Virus record (IMG/VR): IMGVR_UViG_3300027861_004304
Location: 1-64,000 of that record
Reading direction: 5' to 3' (one strand)
Length of the DNA: 64,000 nucleotides
Source of the DNA: a virus
A model generated the notes under the pieces. The model was given only the letters and a program-made list of their open reading frames with translations, was not told the DNA's origin and made no database searches. The position numbers and the translations under genes are program-made. Shown piece by piece: positions 8,036 to 16,821 of this stretch (the first letter of the stretch is position 1; each line of letters starts with the position of its first letter).

Positions 8036-9010
8036 CTATGGGATGCACTGATAAGCATCCTTTGCCCTCACATATCTAACTGGGACGTCAATTGTATATC
8101 CCGTTGTCATTCCAGTCACTCGCACTATAGAATCGATGAAATAACTATCAACCGGCCCGAATGTAGTTTTTGCAGCGTCGAATTCTCCGCCTAATTTTGT
8201 AAACAGACTGGTTGTGGTTTGCAGTTGTATGCTGGCTTGGATTTGAAAACCAAATGTTGATCCGCGCCATCCGGCGATTGACTGTGCATTGGTGGTGTTG
8301 TTACTAACAACGGAGTTATCCTTAACAAACATGGGATCTCCTGTAGATGAAAAATAATATACGTCTATTCCGTCATCGTCCGTGAAAGAGGGATTGGCCA
8401 AAGTCGCGCCGTCAGCGCTGATAATCTGGCCGAAACGCCCGTCCATTTCAATTCGATATTGATTTTCGTACATTTCAGAACTTACTTGGTTCGAGCCGGG
8501 TGGAACAAGAGAGTTGTCTATCCCTTGGTCAAGTCGGCAAGCTGTTTGAATTTGAGATGGATCGTAGCCATACCAGATTCCTTCGTCAAGAGTTGCGTTG
8601 GTTCCGGCGGGGGCCCAACCACCGGTCTCGGTGAGGCCACATGTTGTATTAAGATCTACTGCTACCAAAAAAGAATTAAATTGACTATTGATATTCTTTC
8701 CAGCTTCCAAGGTATTTAGCTTAATCACCGGCAAATACATAAGAGTGTGATTGTCTGTGTACGTCTGTAAGAAAGAATGCATCATGGAAGTATTATTTGT
8801 AAAAGCCTCCAAAATCGGAGTTTGCATGATTTCCAAATCTTCTTGGCCTGGATCTGCAAAACCGTCATATGTCCCATAATTAATTTCTTCGTCGCTCAGG
8901 GCAAATTTTACAATTCTAAAAGATCCATCGCCGCGAGCGAGTCTTTTTCTGCCGGTATCCGTCAAAACAGCATCTAAAATGATGTCGCCGCTATTATCTA
9001 AAAAAGCCAT
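8036..9010 (-). CDS. Virion protein with a conserved N-terminal tail-attachment-like motif
   Basis: A 324-aa protein of the tail block. Its first 45 residues carry a motif, LDAVLTDTGRKRLARG followed by FRIVKFALSDEEINYG, which also opens the 357-aa protein encoded at 15748-16821 (LDIQLTQFGKQLLSIG, then a YYTFFDSNILYDG segment). I read this as a shared N-terminal domain for docking on the baseplate or tail. The remainder is Asn/Thr/Ser rich and beta-like, with no active-site motif. GGGAGAA lies just before the ATG. The 65-nt gap upstream holds AT-rich sequence and a short repeat. Function beyond 'virion component' is unknown. Confidence 0.7.
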   Translation of the reverse strand: MAFLDNSGDIILDAVLTDTGRKRLARGDGSFRIVKFALSDEEINYGTYDGFADPGQEDLEIMQTPILEAFTNNTSMMHSFLQTYTDNHTLMYLPVIKLNTLEAGKNINSQFNSFLVAVDLNTTCGLTETGGWAPAGTNATLDEGIWYGYDPSQIQTACRLDQGIDNSLVPPGSNQVSSEMYENQYRIEMDGRFGQIISADGATLANPSFTDDDGIDVYYFSSTGDPMFVKDNSVVSNNTTNAQSIAGWRGSTFGFQIQASIQLQTTTSLFTKLGGEFDAAKTTFGPVDSYFIDSIVRVTGMTTGYTIDVPVRYVRAKDAYQCIP

Positions 9011-9059
9011 AAGTATTCTCCCTTCTCTCTATAAATAGTATTATATAATTTAAAATTAC

Positions 9060-9092
9060 CATTCATTTTTCATTTTCATTTTTCATTTTCCA
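9060..9092 (-). repeat. Short direct repeat at the 3' end of the 1010-aa gene
   Basis: On the minus strand GAAAATGAAAAATGAAAATGAAAAATGAATGG: a 13-nt A-rich unit (GAAAATGAAAAAT) occurs twice in tandem across the last codons and stop of the upstream gene. It contains several possible ATG codons but no ribosome binding site. Slippage during replication is the simplest origin; no function is visible. Confidence 0.6.
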
Positions 9093-12000
9093 CCTTAAAA
9101 GCGACATTTAAATCAAGTTTTTTGCCCGAACTCTTGGAAATCAGGCGAATTTTAATTATTTTTGGACTGTCTTCTTTTCCAAACAATTTTGGAACTGTCA
9201 CCCCCAATGCGATACCGTCAGTTTTTCCCTTTTGTTTCGTCGCGCTGTCTACGATCTTTCCGTCTACGGAGAGTTCCGACTCTTCATAATTTATCATTTT
9301 TTGTGCGATGGCAGGAACAAGCTGCAAAAATTTCTTAAAGTTTTTTGTTTTTGTTTGTGGTTTCGGCTTGGGAACCAGGTCAATCACTCTAATAAGTGGG
9401 TAAATTGATCCGCCATCGTTAACCATTTGAACTTGGAAAACCGAAGAGGGGAAAGATCTCGCGCCGTGTACGTCAACTGCTCGCACCATATAATAATAGG
9501 TGGTATTTGGAACAATTTTGTCTTTGTACGCTGTATCCCATGCGTAGATATACTCAAAAGAGCTTCTTTGCAACGTCGATATTGAATCTCTGAATTTGCC
9601 GGTGAAATCTTCGTACGATGTCGGCTTCGTCTCGGTTCTGTAAATTTCAAAACCTGCCACAAGATCATCTGATTTGTAAGTTATTAGATCGTTTGGACCC
9701 AAGCCTCGGGCATTTCGAAGAGTATCAATGTAATCAGCATCGGTTGAGTCAAGTATAACCGCTCTGTTTTTGTATTCTCCAATTAGCGCCTGCATGCTCA
9801 AAGTTATTCTATTATCAATCCCGATGTATGGTATAAAGAAAACATCAGGTGCGATGGTCGGATCAGACACGATGGCGCCATCAAAATCAAAAAGGTGTGT
9901 TTCAATAAGATCAACAACTGGAGTCGTTATAACTTCTAAGATTATGGCTTCTATTGCTTCAATCTCCGGGTCTTCAAGCTCGGTGCCACCGCTCGGTGCG
10001 TCGGGTGTGTCATCGCCGCTGGCAGGGATTTTAGGGAGGTTAGGGAGGTACTCACCCTTGCCTGGAGTGGCGCCGTCGCCTCCCGGAGTGAGGCCGCCGG
10101 CAGTTTCACCAGTTTCTGTCTCGCCCGCTGTATCGAAGGTGGGCTTTCCGATTTTCCCCGTGGAGCCGGGGTTTGCGCCGCCGACGCCGCCGATACTGTT
10201 TGCCTGGTACCCCCCAAGATAATAACCTGCTCCAATATTCCCACCGAAGGCCTGGCCTGCTGCGCCTGCTTCTTGGCCGTCATCGAAGGCGGGACCTTTT
10301 CCGCCTCCTCCGTTCCAATATTTTGCCGCCCCTTCGTAGCTGTCGCCGCCGTCTGGTGGGCCAGCAGTACCTCCGCCGTCGTCTTGGTTGACGTCGGGGT
10401 AAATCGTAGTGTCAAGCCTCACTCTATTGTCGACGTCGAAGTCCGGGTCGTTTGCGCAAATAGTAGTACCATTGCCGTCAGAATTAACCCTATATAGATG
10501 AGAGTGGGGATTCCCAGGGTCTGACTGGTGAGCACCGGCGCCGATGGAGGTTCCCGTCTGTCCATCAAGGGTGTAACCGGCTGGCGGTGGCGAGACAGAA
10601 TCGGCGATGTATTCGTGCCGATGGATGTCGTCGTGGTTGATGGCGTTGCCGACGCTCCAATTTGTTATAGTGTGCTGATGATCATCAACAGGGAGCCCTT
10701 CTTCTCCTGCTGGAACAATTACTGGGCACCCTTTTTGAAGGCCCGCGACATCATAATAATAATCAGTGCTAACAACCATATTGTACGCAAACACGCTGTA
10801 AAAATAGTTTTTATTAAATTTTATTTGAGTGTCGATGTATTCGATCGGCAATTTGTCACTGTCTGGCTTGTTCGGGATCCAGAATGTTTGAATCGGTCTA
10901 AGCGAGTTCGGATCGGACCTTTTCTCAATTTTATAGAACACTATTTTTGAGAAGCTCTTGGCGCCACTGTTAATCTCTTCAAAAGATCTCAAACCATTGT
11001 CTTCTGCTATTCGAGTTAAACCTTCTAATAGAGTCAGTGCTGAATCAATTCGCGGATCGGGGGTACCTATATTGTTGTCGGCAAACCCTATAGATACAAG
11101 TGAATTATTAGTTTTTGCTAAATATATTTTATTATTTGATGCCTTGCCAACTTGCCAGTCAATGATATTGACTACATCGTCTGCCCAAAGTCCAACATTA
11201 AGAAGAAATTTATTTTCTGTTGAATTAATTTTTTCTCCACCAATAGTTCTTTCTGTAATCTGAAAAGTCCTTTCCAGTGTGGGTAAATTTGATGTAACCC
11301 CCCTCGTTCCATATAACATCGTCGAGTTTATTAAAGCCAAATCTAAATTAGAATCATTTAAGACATTATAAAATCTATTGCTTCCCGGAGCGTTGTAGGG
11401 ACTCACTATATTTTCGAGGGGATATAAATTCGCATAAACATTGAGCGCCATGAGTTCATCGAGACTATCCATCGGAAAAATAACATTTTCGTATTGTGGG
11501 CGATCGGTGGGGAGCACTTTATTTATGTGATCCTCCAAAAATGAGCCGGCTTGTATAAGCTGCAAGTCATCATCGAGTAGGTCTCCATCGGCGTCGACGC
11601 CTTGAACTGTAGCAGAGTAGAAGTTAATGAGCGACAACTCAGAAACCGAAGGATCGGAAGCGGCATCTTCGTATTTTTTCTCGGCGGCTGTTCCAAGAAA
11701 ATTTATAAGAAATTCTTCATTAACAGAAAAATCATGCGCTGCTACGGGGTCAGTTGACGTTGAAAAATCTATTGTCACCTCTGGTATTTTATTTATGAAT
11801 ACAGTGTCTCTAAACCCGTTTGTCGTAGCAAGTGACGCAAGAAGATTTAGAGCATATTCCTCAAAGGTTTCTGAGACGACTGATGGGCCTCCGGAGTTGA
11901 GTGGATTTTTAAAGGTGTGTACCTTCGGAGTCAGCGTAATCCCCTGCTTTGTTTGGAGAGTGGCATGATCATAAACTTTCGGAGTATAAGAAATGTTAAG

Positions 12001-12108
12001 CAAGCTCGTATCGTTGGGAATACCGAGAAAATTATCGTCGACCCAGTAGGATCCGATATCTAGCCTAATTTGATCCGTGATATTTAAGACGTATGTTTTT
12101 TTAGCCAT
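9076..12108 (-). CDS. Large virion protein with FN3-like segments, a His-rich HxH region and a glycine-rich linker
   Basis: A 1010-aa tail-block protein. Two fibronectin-III-like stretches can be seen: about residues 390-455 (KIVFYKIEKRSDP... YFYSVFAYNM) and about 815-900 (GFEIYRTETKPTS... TTYYYMVRAVD). Between them lie a His-rich part (about 470-545) with three HxH pairs (HQH, HRH, HSH) plus further His and Asp, and a Gly/Pro-rich linker (about 555-705). HxH pairs coordinate metal in the tips of several phage fibres, so an iron- or zinc-bound adhesive element is possible, but this is inference. The glycine-rich linker is locally GC-rich compared with its surroundings, which raises long shadow frames on the other strand. 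Start has AGGA upstream. Likely a baseplate-attached fibre or decoration protein. Confidence 0.75.
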   Translation of the reverse strand: MAKKTYVLNITDQIRLDIGSYWVDDNFLGIPNDTSLLNISYTPKVYDHATLQTKQGITLTPKVHTFKNPLNSGGPSVVSETFEEYALNLLASLATTNGFRDTVFINKIPEVTIDFSTSTDPVAAHDFSVNEEFLINFLGTAAEKKYEDAASDPSVSELSLINFYSATVQGVDADGDLLDDDLQLIQAGSFLEDHINKVLPTDRPQYENVIFPMDSLDELMALNVYANLYPLENIVSPYNAPGSNRFYNVLNDSNLDLALINSTMLYGTRGVTSNLPTLERTFQITERTIGGEKINSTENKFLLNVGLWADDVVNIIDWQVGKASNNKIYLAKTNNSLVSIGFADNNIGTPDPRIDSALTLLEGLTRIAEDNGLRSFEEINSGAKSFSKIVFYKIEKRSDPNSLRPIQTFWIPNKPDSDKLPIEYIDTQIKFNKNYFYSVFAYNMVVSTDYYYDVAGLQKGCPVIVPAGEEGLPVDDHQHTITNWSVGNAINHDDIHRHEYIADSVSPPPAGYTLDGQTGTSIGAGAHQSDPGNPHSHLYRVNSDGNGTTICANDPDFDVDNRVRLDTTIYPDVNQDDGGGTAGPPDGGDSYEGAAKYWNGGGGKGPAFDDGQEAGAAGQAFGGNIGAGYYLGGYQANSIGGVGGANPGSTGKIGKPTFDTAGETETGETAGGLTPGGDGATPGKGEYLPNLPKIPASGDDTPDAPSGGTELEDPEIEAIEAIILEVITTPVVDLIETHLFDFDGAIVSDPTIAPDVFFIPYIGIDNRITLSMQALIGEYKNRAVILDSTDADYIDTLRNARGLGPNDLITYKSDDLVAGFEIYRTETKPTSYEDFTGKFRDSISTLQRSSFEYIYAWDTAYKDKIVPNTTYYYMVRAVDVHGARSFPSSVFQVQMVNDGGSIYPLIRVIDLVPKPKPQTKTKNFKKFLQLVPAIAQKMINYEESELSVDGKIVDSATKQKGKTDGIALGVTVPKLFGKEDSPKIIKIRLISKSSGKKLDLNVAFKVENEK

Positions 12109-12122
12109 AAATTAATTCCTGT

Positions 12123-15100
12123 TTATCTTCTTCTCTGGACTGGGGCGATTGCCACGCCGACTGAACGTTGGACTCCTGGATCCTCATCTGTACGGCGATT
12201 TTGTTGGCGTCGTCGTGCTGGCGGCGCTTCCGTTGGCGGTCTCATAATTTCAAGGGAAGATTTGTTTTTTGTAATTAAAAAGTACATGTTTGTTTGAGTC
12301 ATCTCCAAGCCTCGGGCTGAAATTAGTTCTTCGTCGGCCTGCCTTTCAACTCTACACAGAATAAACTCATGTGGAGTTCTATCATTTCTCAGATCTGTAA
12401 GCGCGCTTGACCAGTTTTTGGGAGATTTCCAAATTGGCTTCTTTACGTCGGCGCCTTCATAACCCATGAAAATCGTTACTTTTGCTAGCATGCCAACTCT
12501 GAATCTATCCTTTGGGGTTGCCGAATAAGTTTCCCTCTCTGATAAAGAGCCTATGTGTTTTCTAATCTGTGGCGGGACAGAGAGTGGCTCTTTTTCTATT
12601 CTTTTCATCATAGTCTCAACTCTCTCGTGGCTTGAGATATCAGTTCTACGCGGGAACGTTTTGTTTATTAACCTCGGATTCCCATCTACCTGTTCAGTGA
12701 CCCTATCCAAAGTAGCATTGGATGCCAGGATATTTACAAACTCTTGAGTCACCGGGAGAGCCCAGTTTTGGTTTTTGTGCATTTCCAGCAGTAAAGAACT
12801 GTTGTCTGAGCATTCAGAATTGGTTAAAGCATTGGTCGTAAACTTTACTGTATCTATTGGCCCTAGAATCGTAGCCTCCGACACCAAATTTGTGTCCTTT
12901 CCTTGATTTAAGTTCAAATCAATCGCTACGTTTATCGGAGTCTTTGTCGCGATGACGGCAATACCCAGCGAGCCAAGTATTCTGTCTTGCATTGTCGAAT
13001 CTCGTAACTGGGGGGGCTTCGCGGATATTTCTGCCGAGGTTGCGATTACTATATTTTGCATATCAATATATTGCTGCATTTCCTCAGCATTCTCATTTAT
13101 GCTGGTTATTTTAATAGTTTTGGTCTCGGCGCCTTGTCTGGAATCAATAAGCCTTGGAGACAAATATAATGCCACTTCTTCTTCGGCTGGATTGTTGACG
13201 GTTGCTGCGCCATCTCTTTGCGATTCTTTTCTTTTCTCTTTTAATCTATCTATTAGCTTTTTGCGACGTTGTTTCTGTCGGTCAGAAAGATCACCAGAGA
13301 TCTCCTCCACTGGCCCATCCGTCTGGCTTTCTGGAACTTCTGCCATCATCTCCTCATCCATTATGACAAGTTCAAAATCTGATGCGGTTACAGCAAGAAG
13401 GCCTGCATTTACGTGGGCACTCAACTCTGTAAATTCTGTACCCCTCACGTTGGCGCCCGGATGTATAACTGTCTTAAAATTTCCTGACGTCTTCACATCA
13501 GTAACCAAGTCCGTTGAGAAGCCAATATAATCTGTGGCTGGTCGGTGCGAGTTCCGTGTATCAAATGGCTGATCGAAGGTTTCCTTTAAATTTAAAATAG
13601 ACATCGCCGGGTTTTTGGATATGGCGTTCCCCTTGCCAGAGTTGGGCTGACTTTGTTGCTTGGACGAACCCATAGAGGAGCTTATTTTCTGATAAATGAT
13701 TTCGAAGAGTGAAATAGCCTTGCTGACTGATCCCTGTGTGGCAGTATATGGATCTAAAAGACTTCGCATTCCGAAAAGAGAGTTATTTAAATCAAATCTT
13801 GGTATAGATTCTATATTTATTTTCTCTTTGGCGGCAGCATCATTCGTACCAGATTGTGAAGAATTTAAATATTTGAGCTTTTGTTGCGCGGTCGGACGCA
13901 GCATGGCGGGGCGGGAGGAGCCGTTGGTTGGATGGTCGGCGAAAAGTCCGCTTGAAACGGATTTAATGGTATCTCTGAAATACGCCGGCGCCAATATCCA
14001 CGGATAGGGCATGTCATCAGCAGTCAGGTCGTCCACGGGAATTCCAAATTCCGTCAGCATGCGCGTCAAATTATTGAGGACGTTGGCGGTGTTGTTAGAC
14101 GCGGTCGTTTGGGCGGATTGAAAGTTTTTAGTTATTACCTGAACATTGCTGGTAGTTTGCAGGAAAGCACGATATTGAATTAAATATTCTATGATCACTT
14201 TCAGTCTTTTCAGCCTCTCGTTTAAGAAGGCTAGAGTTCCGTCCTCGATGCTAGCGGCAATGCCGTACTGATAAGACCCGTTGCTCAAGGCGCCACATGA
14301 CATATCGGTAAACATAAGAACTCGATTTCCTTTTTGCAGATTCTTTAATTTAGTCATTTCCTGAATACTGCCGATTACATCGCCTGGTGTTCCCACCGCC
14401 ATTCCCGGACCAATTGATTTAGCGGCTTCCAAAAATGCAAGGCCTGCTTTTGATGTTGTTTCGACGATAGTGACCACGTTTGGCTCTGATTGAATGACGC
14501 TCTCGTCTACTTGGATCTCGGTTCCAAGACGGTTATGGCCTCTTGCTCTTGTGATGAGTTTCTTTCTGATTATCTTTAAGTTTGTTATCATTGAATTTTT
14601 AAAAATTTTCTGTCTTGTTGTGCTCGGCAGTGAACTGTTTGTCAAGATTTTACCGAATTCGCTTTCTTGTGCTACAAAGCCGTAGTAATCAAAAAATATC
14701 AGCCCTCTACAATTGTTTTCCATATCTCTCGATAGAAAGGAGCGAGTATAAGAATTGGGAGATTTTATAGAGTTATTGAAGGTGTCTCTGCCTTCTATGG
14801 CCATGGCCCTGGTTGGCTCTAAATCATATTTTAAGTCAGGAACCTGTTTTGTAATCCTTAGATCTTGTATGACTGAATTTCTAACGGTGGCTTTTTCTAA
14901 CTCCATGGGTGGGCTAGTTTCTTTCAAGCGCTGGACCCTGCGACTGGTGGTCCACCTGGCAGTCATCAGTTTTCCATCTTGGGTTTGTTTAACAGGACCT
15001 GTCCAATAAGAACCCTGCATCTTTCCCTGAGAAGAAATGCGATAAACGGATGATTTGGTGTTAAGTTTCCCAGATTCTATGATTCTCTCGCCCGAGATTG

Positions 15101-15695
15101 GCCCGCCAAGGGCTTGCCTGGGTGGCATTTTTAAATTATTTTTCTGTAACTTGTAGGGCGGCGAATCTGATTTTTTATGCACGTCATTGTCACCAATAGC
15201 TAAATAACAAGCCGAATAATAAGAAAGATGATCTTTTACGTTTTCTGGACAGTCTTTTAGTTCAAATTGTATTTCCAAGCTCTTGCCATTTTTCAATCTC
15301 TTTGAGGCCATGGCTATTTTTCGAGGATCTACAAGATTTGATAATAATCCCTGATAAATTATATCGTAATCGTCTTGATTATATAATTTTTGAAGATTTA
15401 AGCTATTGGATTTTTCCATGGTAGAAGAGAAATTCTTTTGTTTTGTTCTCACCACGACAACACCCAAGGATTTAAAAATTTTACTATCCATCGCAGAAAG
15501 ACTTGGCTGTACTGTGAGGTTTATATGCATTTTTAGCATTACTTCGATGCTTCTTTCCGAAAAATCCCTGAAATTTGACGTCCTATCTGGAATATCTAGC
15601 TCTATTTTATCAAAATGAGGAATTGGAACTGGAGATTCCCTATCGTCTTGGGATAATATTGTACCGTTATTCGTTCTGGTTAATTTTACAGCCAT
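12123..15695 (-). CDS. Large virion protein of unknown family
   Basis: An 1190-aa protein in the middle of the tail block. I recognise no domain. Visible features: an N-terminal third with many Lys/Arg and short strands; a central part with helices (residues about 480-560) and a stretch rich in Gln/Ser/Asn; a charged segment near 830-860 (DLSDRQKQRRKKLIDRLKEKRKE) that would be a short coiled coil or a disordered hinge; and an Arg/Pro-rich C-terminal tail (PPARRRQQNRR... PVQRRR). No signal peptide or membrane segment. It ends 14 nt before the 1010-aa gene and follows a 52-nt gap after the 357-aa gene, all in one operon. By position after gp6 it is probably a baseplate wedge or fibre part, which is inference. 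Confidence 0.7.
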   Translation of the reverse strand: MAVKLTRTNNGTILSQDDRESPVPIPHFDKIELDIPDRTSNFRDFSERSIEVMLKMHINLTVQPSLSAMDSKIFKSLGVVVVRTKQKNFSSTMEKSNSLNLQKLYNQDDYDIIYQGLLSNLVDPRKIAMASKRLKNGKSLEIQFELKDCPENVKDHLSYYSACYLAIGDNDVHKKSDSPPYKLQKNNLKMPPRQALGGPISGERIIESGKLNTKSSVYRISSQGKMQGSYWTGPVKQTQDGKLMTARWTTSRRVQRLKETSPPMELEKATVRNSVIQDLRITKQVPDLKYDLEPTRAMAIEGRDTFNNSIKSPNSYTRSFLSRDMENNCRGLIFFDYYGFVAQESEFGKILTNSSLPSTTRQKIFKNSMITNLKIIRKKLITRARGHNRLGTEIQVDESVIQSEPNVVTIVETTSKAGLAFLEAAKSIGPGMAVGTPGDVIGSIQEMTKLKNLQKGNRVLMFTDMSCGALSNGSYQYGIAASIEDGTLAFLNERLKRLKVIIEYLIQYRAFLQTTSNVQVITKNFQSAQTTASNNTANVLNNLTRMLTEFGIPVDDLTADDMPYPWILAPAYFRDTIKSVSSGLFADHPTNGSSRPAMLRPTAQQKLKYLNSSQSGTNDAAAKEKINIESIPRFDLNNSLFGMRSLLDPYTATQGSVSKAISLFEIIYQKISSSMGSSKQQSQPNSGKGNAISKNPAMSILNLKETFDQPFDTRNSHRPATDYIGFSTDLVTDVKTSGNFKTVIHPGANVRGTEFTELSAHVNAGLLAVTASDFELVIMDEEMMAEVPESQTDGPVEEISGDLSDRQKQRRKKLIDRLKEKRKESQRDGAATVNNPAEEEVALYLSPRLIDSRQGAETKTIKITSINENAEEMQQYIDMQNIVIATSAEISAKPPQLRDSTMQDRILGSLGIAVIATKTPINVAIDLNLNQGKDTNLVSEATILGPIDTVKFTTNALTNSECSDNSSLLLEMHKNQNWALPVTQEFVNILASNATLDRVTEQVDGNPRLINKTFPRRTDISSHERVETMMKRIEKEPLSVPPQIRKHIGSLSERETYSATPKDRFRVGMLAKVTIFMGYEGADVKKPIWKSPKNWSSALTDLRNDRTPHEFILCRVERQADEELISARGLEMTQTNMYFLITKNKSSLEIMRPPTEAPPARRRQQNRRTDEDPGVQRSVGVAIAPVQRRR

Positions 15696-15747
15696 ATTAA
15701 GTTTTCCACACCATTAAATAGTTTATCATTAAAAGTATTCATCTCTT

Positions 15748-16821
15748 TTATTCATCCTGGCATGCTGGATCTTTGGCGCCTTCCGCATATGGACTGATTG
15801 TTGTCGGAGAAGAAATAATATCTTCGCACTCAATTGGATTATCAACATATATGCCTTTTGATTTAACTTCGCTAATGGATTCACAAATTGTTTTCTTATT
15901 TATTCTTGAGTCGACATTGATGTCAAAATAATATTCAACGTAAGTATCATCAATATCTGGGTTAATTTCGGGGATTGTCTCGCTTATTAAGAGTCCATCG
16001 ACGATATTGGTCGGCTCCTCTTTGAAAAATAGCGGAGTGTAAGACGCGTCGGGTTCAATTATGTAAACTTCAATTTCAAAATTTTCTTTTTCAAAAGTAA
16101 CGCCGTTTTCCTCGACCATCAATAAGAGGTCTCTGTTGCCATCTTTAAAATTAACGTCAACTCTGGATCCATCCTGAAAAGTGATTGAACTCTCAATTGG
16201 ATCTGGCTCATTGTTGTTTTTTACATTAAATTGATTGAGGATTGCTATGTTGGCTTCTTCTTCTATCATTTCGGCTGCTGTCAGAACTTTTGTGACGTAT
16301 GTAACGTTCAGTGATATCTGTGGAATTTGAAGATCGGGATAAGATCCCACTATCGAAGGGAGCAAAGGATTGGAGCCGGTTAAAAAGAAAGAAGCTGTGT
16401 TCGCATATTCACCATCGAGGAAAACTATTTTCCAATTTGGGGCCATTCGTGATTGAAAGTCTGAATCGCCCATTGGATCAACCAAAGAAAAATGCTTTTC
16501 CGGAGTTGATTGAATACGAACCCTGTCCTCCTCTGGCAACTCAAGCCTCTCGTCATCTGTCATACTGTCAACAATAAGCGTATAATCTGTTGCTCTTCCA
16601 GAAAAAGCATGCTGCGTCTTTAATTGCGCCGTGTTTTCCTGAATTCTCCCTTCAATGTCGTTTTGTACCTCCGTAATCTCTCCGTGATCACCGTCATAAA
16701 GGATGTTGCTATCAAAAAAGGTGTAGTAAACTGGCTTAAATTTTCCAATTGACAGGAGTTGTTTTCCGAATTGCGTAAGTTGGATGTCTAAAACTTCTTC
16801 TTTTTTGTTAAAAAACGTCAT
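15748..16821 (-). CDS. Virion protein with the same N-terminal motif as the 324-aa gene at 8036
   Basis: A 357-aa acidic protein. It starts MTFFNKKEEVLDIQLTQFG and continues with a KLLSIGKFKPVYYTFFD-type segment, a domain shared with the protein encoded at 8036-9010. The remainder is rich in Asp/Glu with beta-like segments and ends with a Cys-containing tail (residues about 325-357, with Cys in KTICES, PIECED and DPACQDE). Start codon and the stop of the 3614-aa gene's reading order overlap in ATGA: the giant gene stops at 16818 only after this gene's ATG position, so the two are translationally coupled in the order giant gene then this gene. Role: tail or baseplate adaptor, by motif sharing and position. 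Confidence 0.7.
   Translation of the reverse strand: MTFFNKKEEVLDIQLTQFGKQLLSIGKFKPVYYTFFDSNILYDGDHGEITEVQNDIEGRIQENTAQLKTQHAFSGRATDYTLIVDSMTDDERLELPEEDRVRIQSTPEKHFSLVDPMGDSDFQSRMAPNWKIVFLDGEYANTASFFLTGSNPLLPSIVGSYPDLQIPQISLNVTYVTKVLTAAEMIEEEANIAILNQFNVKNNNEPDPIESSITFQDGSRVDVNFKDGNRDLLLMVEENGVTFEKENFEIEVYIIEPDASYTPLFFKEEPTNIVDGLLISETIPEINPDIDDTYVEYYFDINVDSRINKKTICESISEVKSKGIYVDNPIECEDIISSPTTISPYAEGAKDPACQDE

Noticed and set aside
9022-9040. Late-promoter box TATAAATA between 9011 and 9075
   Set aside because: The motif TATAAATA is on the plus strand, away from the direction of all genes; only its complement TATTTATA lies on the coding strand.
9770-10415. Plus-strand (150 codons) and second minus-frame (154 codons) open frames
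   Set aside because: Both overlap the GC-rich glycine linker of the 1010-aa gene; base composition explains the lack of stops, and the translations are Pro/Ser/Arg or Ala/Thr rich with no motif.
12952-13530. Plus-strand open frame of 192 codons
   Set aside because: It lies wholly inside the 1190-aa minus-strand gene, has no ribosome binding site and low-complexity translation; a shadow frame.
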